64,000 bases of DNA from Candidatus Wolfebacteria bacterium GW2011_GWE2_44_13. GTDB taxonomy: Bacteria > Patescibacteria > Paceibacteria > UBA6257 > UBA9933. This document shows positions 50,152-58,245 of the stretch, piece by piece; position 1 is the first letter of the stretch, and the number at the start of each line of letters is the position of its first letter. Both the position numbers and the translations under genes were made by a program. The notes below the pieces were generated by a model. The model worked only from the letters and a program-made list of their open reading frames with translations, ran no database searches and was not told the origin of the DNA. The DNA lies in assembly GCA_001000675.1 (NCBI GenBank), contig LCHW01000003.1, forward strand, positions 68,485-132,484, given 5' to 3'.

Positions 50152-51452
50152 GCGATATCTGTTTTTACACTTATTTTCCCATATTCTCCATCATACCCTG
50201 GCAGGATAGTTACGTTGCCTTTGCGCATATTCATAATTCCCTGCACCACCTGTTCATCCGCATGTATTTTCAACTCTTTTTCTGAAATATGCATCAGTAT
50301 ATCAAGTTCCGTACCACATCCAATAATTAACCGCTCATACGCAGCCCGCACTTTTTTTGTCTTTACGCCAACTCCTAATGTATCGGATAAAATCTCATCC
50401 AGTTGAATAACGGCATAAAATGGAACGCAATTCTCTGCCGTGCGCATATTTCCTTTTTCTGTTACCGCTCTCTTTGCATCGGCAAGTACCCCTATTCTAT
50501 TAAGTACTCCTACTGTTACCGGCTTTTTACATACCGGACACAACCCTTTATTTTTTTTCGTTTCCTTCGGCGTCATCGATATATTACATACTCGATGCCC
50601 GTCGTGGTAATACTTTCCTTCAGCGGAGAAAAATTCTAGTGTCGCGATAATACGGTTAGCGCTCATGGACCCCCGCGTTCGCGAGGATGACATATGTGCG
50701 GGACTGCTATTTATGATCGCGCCCCTAATTCCCTTATATGACAGCTCTGCGTCAAAAATTGTCGCCTCTCGTCCAATTTTTTGTGGACTATGCGAATCTG
50801 AATTTGAAATCATAGCAACAGCATCTAAGCCGGAACATTGCCAATTCATTGCCGGATCACTAGAGAGCCCTGTTTCTACTGCAATTATTTTATCGGTATA
50901 TGCACCAAAACATTCCTGCAGCGAGTCAAACCCGGACATCGACCCAAGCACGCCAAACCACGGTGTCCATAGATGCGCCGGTATCATCATCGCTGTTGGT
51001 TCGATATCGAATAGTATTTTTGCTAAAACCTCACAATCGATTCCCAAAATCGGACGCCCATCAGAAACGATATTCCCCCGCTTTCCTAACTCGGTATTTA
51101 ATTTTTTCGCGCTCTCGAGCGATGGCAGCAAAATAATATTGTGCACTCTGCGTGTTTTTCCTCCGCGCGAATAGATACTCGATATTTCGCCCGAAAGAAT
51201 AAATCGTGTGTCTGCCACCACGCCTCGCATCGTTGTACGCTTATATTTCTTTTTCAATCGAAACAAGCCTTGCTCTGCAGGCTCTAATTTATCAGACAAT
51301 TCCTTAAACCACTTCGGATGCGTACAATCCCCTGTTCCTATAACGGTAATTCCCTTTTCGCCGGCAACCTTATCAATTTCTTCCAAAATCATATCCTTAC
51401 TCGTTGCTCGGCTATATTTTGAATGCATATGTAAATCCGCAATGAATTTCAT
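50148..51452 (-). CDS. EndoQ-like PHP-domain DNA endonuclease
   Basis: The 434-residue protein has an N-terminal PHP metal-dependent domain (FIADLHMHSKYSRATS, GTGDCTH, DSHSPQKIG) and a later cysteine motif (HDGHRVCNISM, LCPVCKKPVTVGV). That combination marks the EndoQ family, which cuts DNA at deaminated bases and abasic sites. About 13 residues (around 252–264 counting from this start, SSSRTRGS region) are encoded by a REP palindrome lying in frame. ATG 51452 was chosen because family proteins begin MKFIADLH; an ATG 15 nt upstream is possible. It overlaps the UvrA-like gene. Confidence 0.82.
   Translation of the reverse strand: MKFIADLHMHSKYSRATSKDMILEEIDKVAGEKGITVIGTGDCTHPKWFKELSDKLEPAEQGLFRLKKKYKRTTMRGVVADTRFILSGEISSIYSRGGKTRRVHNIILLPSLESAKKLNTELGKRGNIVSDGRPILGIDCEVLAKILFDIEPTAMMIPAHLWTPWFGVLGSMSGFDSLQECFGAYTDKIIAVETGLSSDPAMNWQCSGLDAVAMISNSDSHSPQKIGREATIFDAELSYKGIRGAIINSSPAHMSSSRTRGSMSANRIIATLEFFSAEGKYYHDGHRVCNISMTPKETKKNKGLCPVCKKPVTVGVLNRIGVLADAKRAVTEKGNMRTAENCVPFYAVIQLDEILSDTLGVGVKTKKVRAAYERLIIGCGTELDILMHISEKELKIHADEQVVQGIMNMRKGNVTILPGYDGEYGKISVKTDIA
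50666..50692. repeat. REP-like palindrome in frame inside the EndoQ-like gene
   Basis: TGGACCCCCGCGTTCGCGAG plus GATGACA. A variant of the family, read through as coding sequence on the minus strand. Confidence 0.8.
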
Positions 51453-51490
51453 ATGTGCATAATACATCCTCTACCTTTTTTCTACAATAA

Positions 51491-51522
51491 AAAAGTAGCC
51501 CCCGTCCATGTGGGCTACTTTT
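51491..51522 (-). terminator. Terminator of recA
   Basis: AAAAGTAGCCC (51491–51501) pairs with GGGCTACTTTTT, with T-run on the minus strand. Confidence 0.85.
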
Positions 51523-51537
51523 TATACGGCTCCCTCT

Positions 51538-52608
51538 TTAGGCTTTTGCCTCTTTCTCTTTTACTGGAGCTTCTGGTTCTTTTTCTCCCATCGCTTTCAT
51601 CGCCTGTGCGATTGCTGCGTTTGTTTTTTTGCGAATTGCTTCCACCATCTTCTTATTTGCTTTCAATGCTTCGCGTGCTGCTTCTACGCCCACGCCAAGC
51701 TTTTCTCCTTCAAATGCATAGGTATTTCCATTCTTATCGATTGTGCTCATCTTCAAGCCCATAGTAAGAATATCCCCTTCGTAAGAAATCCCCTCTCCAT
51801 ACATAATATCGAATTCAGTCGCTTTGAATGGAGGAGCAACTTTATTCTTAACTACCTTTACCGTTACTCTGTTTCCGATTACATCTTCACCTTTCTTAAT
51901 CTGCGCATTGCGGCGGATATCAAGACGAACTGAAGAATAGAACTTTAGCGCACGACCTCCTGGTGTTGTTTCTGGGCTTCCAAACATGACGCCAATTTTT
52001 TCTCGAATCTGGTTGATGAAAATAATGAGCACCTTTTTTCTGTCTGCGAGTGCTACCAACTTACGCAATGCTTGTCCCATAAGACGTGCTTGCAATCCCA
52101 TAAACTGGGCACCCATCTCTCCTTCGATTTCTGCACGGGGCGTCAACGCTGCCACCGAGTCAACAATAATAATGTCGAGAATTCCCGAGCTTACTAAGCT
52201 TTCTAGAATATTTAGCGCTTCTTCTCCGCTATCTGGCTGTGAAATAAGTAAGTCGTTTACCCTTACCCCGAGCTTTTGCGCGTAGTCAGGATCGAGTGCG
52301 TGTTCTGCATCAATAAACGCAGCGCGCCCCCCTTTCTTTTGCGCCTCGGCAATCGCGTGTAATGCAAGGGTCGTTTTCCCAGAACTTTCTGGCCCATAAA
52401 TTTCTACGATACGTCCTTTTGGATATCCCCCCACTCCTAATGCAATATCCAACGAGAATGAGCCCGACGGAATAACATCCACGTGTACCCGCTTAATATC
52501 ATTCAGCTTCATAATTGCTCCATCGCCAAACTTACTCTGCATCGATTCGAGCAATTGATCCATATCCTTCACTTCTCCATCCGCTTGTTTTACTTTTTTT
52601 GTAGCCAT
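51538..52608 (-). CDS. recA: Recombinase RecA
   Basis: From the ATG at 52608 the protein is 356 residues, normal length. It has the Walker A GPESSGKTT, FIDAEHALDP, the Walker B LDIIIVDSVAAL, the L1 loop region MGAQFMGLQARLMGQALRK, FINQIREKIGVMFGSPETTPGGRALKFYSSVR (L2 loop and neighbours) and an acidic C-terminus. It pairs homologous DNA and triggers SOS-type responses. The longer frame to 52767 translates a REP and an inverted-repeat element and was rejected. Confidence 0.97.
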   Translation of the reverse strand: MATKKVKQADGEVKDMDQLLESMQSKFGDGAIMKLNDIKRVHVDVIPSGSFSLDIALGVGGYPKGRIVEIYGPESSGKTTLALHAIAEAQKKGGRAAFIDAEHALDPDYAQKLGVRVNDLLISQPDSGEEALNILESLVSSGILDIIIVDSVAALTPRAEIEGEMGAQFMGLQARLMGQALRKLVALADRKKVLIIFINQIREKIGVMFGSPETTPGGRALKFYSSVRLDIRRNAQIKKGEDVIGNRVTVKVVKNKVAPPFKATEFDIMYGEGISYEGDILTMGLKMSTIDKNGNTYAFEGEKLGVGVEAAREALKANKKMVEAIRKKTNAAIAQAMKAMGEKEPEAPVKEKEAKA

Positions 52609-52630
52609 GATAATAAAATTATTTTTGTAA

Positions 52631-52657
52631 TGGATTCCCGCCTTCGCGGGAATGACA
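52631..52657. repeat. REP-like palindrome, upstream of recA
   Basis: TGGATTCCCGCCTTCGCGGG plus AATGACA, a consensus copy about 23 nt before the recA ATG. Confidence 0.88.
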
Positions 52658-52668
52658 GGCCCGCGGGC

Positions 52669-52785
52669 ACTTGTGTATTTGGATAAAGTGCGCGGCGCGG
52701 GGAAGTCGGCGAGGAAGGTGTGCTGATTGTACACCGACCGATCCGACGGGGCTCCATAACGAAGCAATTTGCCAAATACACAAGT
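52669..52785. repeat. 117-bp GC-rich element bounded by 14-bp inverted repeats
   Basis: ACTTGTGTATTTGG (52669–52682) and its exact complement (52772–52785) flank a GC-rich core that contains a GGTGT/ACACC hairpin and a GTCGG/CCGAC pairing. The right arm abuts the RodZ-like gene's stop codon. No gene is present. It is a candidate MITE-like element. Confidence 0.75.
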
Positions 52786-52786
52786 T

Positions 52787-53419
52787 TTATTGTTGGTAGA
52801 TTATTTGTTTAACCGTTATAGACTCTTTCCCTAATAATCGCTTCACCTTGAACTCTACACTATTGATTCCTGGCTCCAAGGAAATATTCTTTTCAAAATA
52901 TCCGTTTCTGTCTATCGCTATATCTTCGTTGTTTATTGTAAGATATTCTCCTGGATTGATTTTACCGCGTAAGTCGATTGCCGATTCATATACAACCACA
53001 CTGTCTTCGATTGGATTCTGAATGTCAATTGCAGCTCCACCAATATTTTTTTTCACAATAATCGTTGCGACAATGAGCAGTACAACGATTGCGATAATCG
53101 CTCCAATCTTTTTCCTATTCACTCGTTTAAATGCGAATCGGTTTGCTGGAAGCCTATCCCCCATGCCCGACGTTTTAAGCTCTTGCTGTTTTTTGTATGC
53201 TTGCCACAGTTGCTGCCCCTCGAGCCCAAGTGCTCCCGCTATTTTTATTAAATAGCCACGCACATACGGAGCAGGCGGAAGACCCTTTTGCTCGTCATCC
53301 AAAAACAATACAATGTATCGCTCTGGGATGTCGGTTAGCTCTGCTAAGCGGGCAATGGATACCTTCTTTTCGCGCATCGACTCCTCTAATAATTCTTTTA
53401 CTGTTGTTCGTTCTTCCAT
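52787..53419 (-). CDS. RodZ-like HTH membrane protein
   Basis: From the ATG at 53419 the protein is 210 residues. It has an N-terminal helix-turn-helix (KKVSIARLAELTDIPERYIVLF) with the YVRGYLIKIAGALGL segment typical of RodZ-type cytosolic domains, a basic linker, one transmembrane helix (about 108–126) and an extracytoplasmic beta domain (LRGKINPGEYLTINNEDI). RodZ links MreB-type cytoskeleton to the wall machinery. The start was set by an AAGGAG Shine-Dalgarno 7 nt upstream; another ATG overlaps the ftsK stop. It is coupled to ftsK. Confidence 0.8.
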   Translation of the reverse strand: MEERTTVKELLEESMREKKVSIARLAELTDIPERYIVLFLDDEQKGLPPAPYVRGYLIKIAGALGLEGQQLWQAYKKQQELKTSGMGDRLPANRFAFKRVNRKKIGAIIAIVVLLIVATIIVKKNIGGAAIDIQNPIEDSVVVYESAIDLRGKINPGEYLTINNEDIAIDRNGYFEKNISLEPGINSVEFKVKRLLGKESITVKQIIYQQ

Positions 53420-53421
53420 AA

Positions 53422-55593
53422 TCATTCTCCTTCTTTTAGAAATACTTCACGAGGATTCGCGCCTTTCGACGGGCCAACGATTCCTTTTTCTTCCATAATA
53501 TCCAGCAATCGCGCTGCTCGAGCATATCCCACCTTCAACCTCCGCTGTAATAGGGACGCTGAAGCTTTTTCTGCCTGTACAACAACTTCAATGGCTTGTT
53601 CAAGCAGTTCGTCTTCATCGCCGTTTCCGGAGAATGCGTCGAATATTCCTGCGCCTTCTCCATCCCCCTCGCTTGCGGGTTTCGCGTCAAAAGATACTTC
53701 TTCGCCCATTATATCCTTATTTTTCTCCTTAATAAACTCTGCTACTTTTTGGATCTCTTCTTCAGATACAAACGCTCCTTGAATGCGCTTTGGTTTATCA
53801 TGGGTCATAACGAGCATATCCCCTCCTCCGAGCAATTTTTCTGCACCCGACATATCCAAAATTGTGCGCGAGTCTATTTGGCTCGCTACCTGTAACGCAA
53901 TACGCGCAGGAATATTTGCCTTAATAAGCCCTGTAACAACTTCTACGGATGGTCGCTGCGTGGAAAGAATCAAATGGATTCCCGTCGCGCGCGCCATCTG
54001 TGCAATGCGCACAATAGAACCTTCTACTTCTTTCCCATAGGTGCTCATTAAGTCGGCAAGCTCGTCTACGACAATCACAACGTATGGTAGGGTTTCACTT
54101 GGATTTTTCTTATTATAACTTCCTAAGTCACGTGATCCTGCGTGCTCAAACATTTCATATCGTCTATCCATTTCGTTTAGCGCCCATCGAAATACGCCCA
54201 TTGATTTCTTTGACTGAGTCACTACCGGTGCGATTAAATGCGGAATGCCCGAATACACAGAAAGTTCTACGCGCTTCGGATCGATCATAATTAACCGCAA
54301 TGTTTTTGGCGAGTTCTTATACAGCAGTGACAAAATAATCGAGTGAATCGTCACAGACTTTCCTGATCCTGTGCTTCCTGCAACGAGTAAGTGCGGCATC
54401 TTTGCAATATTCGCAAACATCGGCTCCCCTGTTACATCACGACCAACTGCAAAACTTAACTGACCACTTTCTGCAAATTCCGGATAATTAATCAAGCTCC
54501 CTAAGCGAACTACCGCGGCGGCTTTATTTGGCACTTCAATACCTACTAATGATTTTCCTGGAATTGGGGCTTCGATACGAATAGGATGTGCAGCAAGTGC
54601 AAGTGCAAGGTCTTGATTCAACGCAGTAATGCGGGACAGCTTTACGCCCTCCGCCGGCTTCAAGGTAAATCGCGTTACCTTCGGCCCCACGTTAATTTCT
54701 CCCATTTCTACTACAATGCCAAAACTCTCCAATGTGCGCTTAATAATGTTCGCGTTTGCACGCAAATCTCCTGATTGTGGTTTTTCTACGGACGAGCGCA
54801 ACAGATCAAGCGGTGGAAATACGTAATCTTTATCGTCTTGTGTACTTAATGTCTCACCCTTTTTAGGCTTACTCGCTATGACGGATGCTATTTTTTCTCG
54901 CATCGTCGATTCAACAATGATTTCTTCTTCTGTTTCCTCTTCTATCTCTTCTGCTTTTTCCTCTTCCTTCTTGACCGATTCCTTCAACGCCTCTGACTCT
55001 TCTTCTACGCCCTCCTCTTCTTCTACGACCCATTCTTTTCCTTCTCGCTTGATTCTAATAGGAAGATTTAGCGTTACTAAAAATGAAACGATGAGCATAA
55101 TAACGATTACGATAATCGCTGCCGTATATCCAAATAGCGACTCCAACGCGCCCACCATCTTCCCCATGAATCCTCCGTTATCTGGAGACAGCACATCGAT
55201 CAATCCAAGTCCTGATAATACAAACAGTCCTGCGCCAAAAAAAGTAATTCCGTATATCTTTCTTCGTTCTGATGTCAAAAACACTCCGCCCATTACCGTA
55301 AGGATTAGCGGCAACAAATAATACCCCCAACCAAACAAGCTGCGGAATATGTCATACAAAAAATTTCCTGCTGGACCAGCATTTTGAAAACCTGCCAAAA
55401 GTAATATTACGGCTACCCCAAATAAAATGACTGCCCAAATACTTTTTTTCGTTTCTGGGTGCAATCGCAAATCAGGCAAAAATCCGCCCCCTTCTTCTTC
55501 GGCCTCCACGTCCTTTGGCTTTCTCCCTCTCTTTTTTGCAATAGCTTTTTCCTCCTGCTCTTTAAGCTCTTTTTTAGTCTTCTTTTTCGCCAT
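53422..55593 (-). CDS. ftsK: DNA translocase FtsK/SpoIIIE
   Basis: From the ATG at 55593 the protein is 723 residues: a Lys-rich start, four or five membrane helices (about 45–180), an acidic Glu-rich linker (about 195–240) and the motor domain. The motor shows LLVAGSTGSGKSVTIHSII, VIVVDELADLM and TGIHLILSTQRPS. A C-terminal gamma domain (LLQRRLKVGYARAARLLDIME) recognises KOPS-like sites. It moves chromosome ends through the septum. TACAAT (55601–55606) lies 7 nt before this ATG with TTGAAC at 18-nt spacing, so the message is probably leaderless. Confidence 0.95.
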   Translation of the reverse strand: MAKKKTKKELKEQEEKAIAKKRGRKPKDVEAEEEGGGFLPDLRLHPETKKSIWAVILFGVAVILLLAGFQNAGPAGNFLYDIFRSLFGWGYYLLPLILTVMGGVFLTSERRKIYGITFFGAGLFVLSGLGLIDVLSPDNGGFMGKMVGALESLFGYTAAIIVIVIMLIVSFLVTLNLPIRIKREGKEWVVEEEEGVEEESEALKESVKKEEEKAEEIEEETEEEIIVESTMREKIASVIASKPKKGETLSTQDDKDYVFPPLDLLRSSVEKPQSGDLRANANIIKRTLESFGIVVEMGEINVGPKVTRFTLKPAEGVKLSRITALNQDLALALAAHPIRIEAPIPGKSLVGIEVPNKAAAVVRLGSLINYPEFAESGQLSFAVGRDVTGEPMFANIAKMPHLLVAGSTGSGKSVTIHSIILSLLYKNSPKTLRLIMIDPKRVELSVYSGIPHLIAPVVTQSKKSMGVFRWALNEMDRRYEMFEHAGSRDLGSYNKKNPSETLPYVVIVVDELADLMSTYGKEVEGSIVRIAQMARATGIHLILSTQRPSVEVVTGLIKANIPARIALQVASQIDSRTILDMSGAEKLLGGGDMLVMTHDKPKRIQGAFVSEEEIQKVAEFIKEKNKDIMGEEVSFDAKPASEGDGEGAGIFDAFSGNGDEDELLEQAIEVVVQAEKASASLLQRRLKVGYARAARLLDIMEEKGIVGPSKGANPREVFLKEGE

Positions 55594-55600
55594 TGGCTTC

Positions 55601-55630
55601 ATTGTAGCATCAACAGAGGGCTTAGTTCAA
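55601..55630 (-). promoter_or_regulatory. Promoter of ftsK, leaderless type
   Basis: TTGAAC (55625–55630), 18-nt spacer, TACAAT (55601–55606), 7 nt before the ATG. Confidence 0.55.
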
Positions 55631-55642
55631 ATATGCTAAAAC

Positions 55643-55671
55643 TTGTCGTATATACCATATTATGGTACGGT
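55643..55671 (+). promoter_or_regulatory. Putative promoter of gene 55711–56010
   Basis: TTGTCG (55643–55648), 17-nt spacer, TACGGT (55666–55671). Weaker than the other promoters of this class. Confidence 0.4.
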
Positions 55672-55710
55672 ACTAGTAGTAATCATTCCCAACCCACAGA
55701 GGAGTCGGAT

Positions 55711-56010
55711 ATGAAAAAAGTTCCTTGCCCTCATAAGGGGTACTGCTCAGTCGGCAGTAAACGATGCGTCATTGAATACTACCGCAATTGTCGAATCCCC
55801 AGTATTCACTACATCACAACCACCCTCACTCACGCCGACTATCAACACCTCGACACACTCGACAAGGTAGCGTTTATCAAAACGTGCTTCGGCGTGAACA
55901 CGGCCGAGGTGGAGACAACGTATTCCGCTAGCCAACTTGCCCGAATCGTGCGCGCACGCCTCGACATCACCTTCCCGCCTCCTTTCGAGCACCCCTCCCT
56001 ACCGGCTTAA
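55711..56010 (+). CDS. Small cysteine-containing hypothetical protein
   Basis: The ATG at 55711 follows a GAGGAG Shine-Dalgarno, giving 99 residues. The first 30 contain four cysteines and a His (CPHKGYC, KRCVIEYYRNC), which could bind one zinc. The remainder is helical (HADYQHLDTLDKVAFIKTCFG, SASQLARIVRARLDI). The long upstream frame overlaps the ftsK promoter and was rejected. Family not recognised. The stop codon lies within the loop of its own terminator. Confidence 0.65.
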   Translation: MKKVPCPHKGYCSVGSKRCVIEYYRNCRIPSIHYITTTLTHADYQHLDTLDKVAFIKTCFGVNTAEVETTYSASQLARIVRARLDITFPPPFEHPSLPA

Positions 56011-56027
56011 CCGCCGGTCTTTTTTTA
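56001..56027 (+). terminator. Terminator of gene 55711–56010
   Basis: ACCGGC–TTAACC–GCCGGT followed by a run of T. Confidence 0.88.
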
Positions 56028-56043
56028 TTGCGTGTAATTCCGT

Positions 56044-56757
56044 ATGCTATCGATAATGAAGGATGATAGGCGTACAACGTTTCATATTGGTATCGATGAA
56101 GTTGGTCGCGGTCCGCTTGCTGGCCCTGTTGTTGTATGCGCCGTCGCGATCCCCGCTCGCTGCAAGCCTTCGTCTATTATAAAAAAATTTGCATCTCGTT
56201 CTTCGATGCAACTTCGAGATTCTAAAAAACTTACTGCGCCACAGCGCGCTCTATGGGCTACTGCAATTAAATCTGATTCGCGTATTTTTTATTCACTTGC
56301 CTCGATGTCTCCGCGTGTAGTCGATCGTATCAATGTCACTCAAGCAGCGAATCATGCCGCAACGCGAGCGGTTGCAAAACTTATCACTCAACTCCCCGCT
56401 CCGGCAAAGATTGAAGTTTTTCTTGATGGAGGAATTTTTCTTCTCGAAACACGAAAAATGAAACATGAAAAACGAGGAAGATTTCTTTCGACCTGTGTTT
56501 ATACTGATGCCGAAAAAAAATTTTGTTTCCCCGTGGCCACAATCATAAAGGGTGACGAAAAAATCCCCGCTATCTCTCTTGCCTCCATTCTTGCCAAAGA
56601 ATACCGTGATGCGCTTATGCATCGTGTACATAAAAAATATCCCTTCTACGGATTTGATACGCATGTCGGTTATGGTACAAAAAAACATATTGCCGCAATT
56701 CACGCGCATGGTCGCACACCGCACCATCGAGAAAGTTTTCTTAAAAAAATCATCTGA
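56044..56757 (+). CDS. rnhB: Ribonuclease HII
   Basis: The 237-residue enzyme has IGIDEVGRGPLAGPV (first two acidic active-site residues), RDSKKLT, VFLDGG, IKGDEKIPAISLASILAKEYRD (third acidic residue and conserved helix) and the C-terminal YGFDTHVGYGTKKH. It removes ribonucleotides and RNA primers from DNA. The middle contains a small Lys-rich insertion (ETRKMKHEKRGRF). It is one of few core genes on the plus strand. An alternative start is the ATG at 56056. Confidence 0.95.
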   Translation: MLSIMKDDRRTTFHIGIDEVGRGPLAGPVVVCAVAIPARCKPSSIIKKFASRSSMQLRDSKKLTAPQRALWATAIKSDSRIFYSLASMSPRVVDRINVTQAANHAATRAVAKLITQLPAPAKIEVFLDGGIFLLETRKMKHEKRGRFLSTCVYTDAEKKFCFPVATIIKGDEKIPAISLASILAKEYRDALMHRVHKKYPFYGFDTHVGYGTKKHIAAIHAHGRTPHHRESFLKKII

Positions 56758-56761
56758 ATGT

Positions 56762-56823
56762 TGTCATTCCCGCGAAGGCGGGAATCCAGCATTTAATAGA
56801 TTCCCGCCTTCGCGGGAATGACA
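56762..56823. repeat. Paired REP-like palindromes in inverted orientation, after rnhB
   Basis: TGTCATTCCCGCGAAGGCGG... (56762–56788) and AGATTCCCGCCTTCGCGGGA... (56799–56823) can fold into one long hairpin. They start just after the rnhB stop. Confidence 0.88.
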
Positions 56824-56830
56824 AAAAATA

Positions 56831-56865
56831 TAAAAAAGAAAAAGCCCCATCCGAAGATGGAGCTT
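56831..56865 (-). terminator. Terminator of a minus-strand RNA in the rnhB–miaA gap
   Basis: On the minus strand AAGCUCCAUC–UUCG–GAUGGGGCUU (one U·G wobble) is followed by UUUCUUUUUU. The wobble and the T-run give the minus orientation, although no minus-strand gene is nearby. Confidence 0.8.
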
Positions 56866-57220
56866 ATCATGAGCCGACCGAAGTCAGCGAAAGAAACGAA
56901 GGTGCTTGTCGTCCGCCTAGAGCAGAAGACCAATGTGCTTGCTTGAGGGACAAGTGTTTCCCTTGAGCGAAAGTGTTTGCTGTAAAGAATATATTTTTCT
57001 TTACATGCGATTTATAAAACTTCGGAGAGAAGTAAAGAGAAGAAATATTAGAGAAGTGAGAAAATTTAATTGTAGGGCAGTAAGGTTGAATGTGCTGGCG
57101 ATTACCGACACAAGTGATCAGTTTGTGTGGCTTTCACGAGAACAACCAAAGATGCATTCAGGGGTTGTCGTATACCTCCTGCAAAAAACGATGTTTCTCT
57201 TTTCCTCTATGAAGTTTTAT
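56831..57220 (-). ncRNA. Candidate structured non-coding RNA (~390 nt)
   Basis: The gap between rnhB and miaA has no minus-strand reading frame of more than about 25 codons, yet it ends in a strong minus-strand terminator. A TTGCAT/TATAAT promoter-like pair (57227–57255, 17-nt spacer) stands at the other end. Inside are several clear hairpins: GAAGU/ACUUC, ACAACC/GGUUGU, ACACAA/UUGUGU, a 9-bp GUAAAGAA-type hairpin near 56982–57006, AGGGA/UCCCU, and GCUGAC–UUCG–GUCGGC near 56877. It matches none of the RNase P, tmRNA or SRP motifs that I know. A 76-codon plus-strand frame (57004–57235) is the main alternative but is less convincing. Confidence 0.45.
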
Positions 57221-57332
57221 ACTTCTATTATATAGTTCCTTGTATCGTAATGCAACTATATTTGTGGATAACCGCGTAAAGTTCGCCCGAGGCGAACCAC
57301 GCGGCAAGACCCTTTTCGCGCTATATTATTTT

Positions 57333-58244
57333 ATGCATAAACCTAAACTTATAGTTATCCTTGGGCCAACTGCTTCAGGTAAAAGCGACCTTGCTGTTGC
57401 AATTGCCCGCTTTATTGCACACCAAAAGCTTGCTACTGGCGCTGAAGTTATATCGGCTGATTCGCGCCAAGTATATACGGGCCTTGATATTGGGTCAGGG
57501 AAAATCACCCAAAAAGAAATGCGCGCCATCCCTCATCATCTTCTTAATGTTGCTTCTCCTAAGCGAACGTTTACTGTCACACAATATCAACGACTTGCAA
57601 AAAAAGCCATCCGCACTATCACAAAAGAAAATCGTATTCCTATTCTTTGTGGCGGAACAGGATTATATATTGATGCCATAACACACAACTATATTCTTCC
57701 CGCTGTTCCGCCACAACCGCTCTTGCGCAAAGAGCTCGAACTGCAATCGACTGAAATGTTGTTCGCGCAACTCGAGCAACTCGACCCTCATCGAGCCCGA
57801 ACAATTGATCGACACAATCGTCGCCGATTAATTCGTGCGCTCGAAATTGTTCTTATTACTCACTCCCCCGTTCCCGAACTCAAAGCATCGTCTCCATACG
57901 ACTTACTTACGATTGGCATCACTCGAACACAAGAAGAGATTGCGTCGTTAATTGAAAAGCGTTTACACAAACGCATTAAGGCTGGAATGCTTATAGAAGT
58001 TGAACGCCTACACGCCAATGGTCTTAGCTGGAAACGGCTCGATGATCTTGGTCTTGAATATCGATGGGTCAGTCGTTTTCTTCGTGGACTTATTTCTAAA
58101 GAATTGCTGCTTGAAAAAATTCTCCTGGAAAGTATCCAGTATGCTAAGCGCCAGATGACATGGTTTAAACGTGACAAAACTATTCACTGGATTACGAGTG
58201 AAGCCGAAGCATTACAGCTTGTCAAAAATTTTCTTACACAATAA
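57333..58244 (+). CDS. miaA: tRNA dimethylallyltransferase MiaA
   Basis: From the ATG at 57333 the protein is 303 residues. It has the P-loop VILGPTASGKSDLA, ISADSRQVYTGLDIGSGK, the GGTGLYIDAI block, LDPHRARTIDRHNRRRLIRALEI and a C-terminal KRQMTWFKRD motif. It adds the isopentenyl group to A37 of tRNAs reading UNN codons, including the tRNA-Ser type. The longer frame to 57240 has no family support and includes a palindrome, so it was rejected. Confidence 0.95.
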   Translation: MHKPKLIVILGPTASGKSDLAVAIARFIAHQKLATGAEVISADSRQVYTGLDIGSGKITQKEMRAIPHHLLNVASPKRTFTVTQYQRLAKKAIRTITKENRIPILCGGTGLYIDAITHNYILPAVPPQPLLRKELELQSTEMLFAQLEQLDPHRARTIDRHNRRRLIRALEIVLITHSPVPELKASSPYDLLTIGITRTQEEIASLIEKRLHKRIKAGMLIEVERLHANGLSWKRLDDLGLEYRWVSRFLRGLISKELLLEKILLESIQYAKRQMTWFKRDKTIHWITSEAEALQLVKNFLTQ

Positions 58245-58245
58245 A

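Noticed and set aside
51453..52767. Long upstream extension of recA (to 52767)
   Set aside because: The extra residues are translation of a REP palindrome and of the 117-bp inverted-repeat element; RecA homologues start near 52608.
55459..55710. Plus-strand frame opposite the ftsK 5' end
   Set aside because: Antisense to ftsK; the real gene begins at 55711 after a Shine-Dalgarno.
57004..57235. 76-codon plus-strand gene before miaA
   Set aside because: No Shine-Dalgarno, odd composition and it overlaps a minus-strand RNA candidate; kept only as an alternative.
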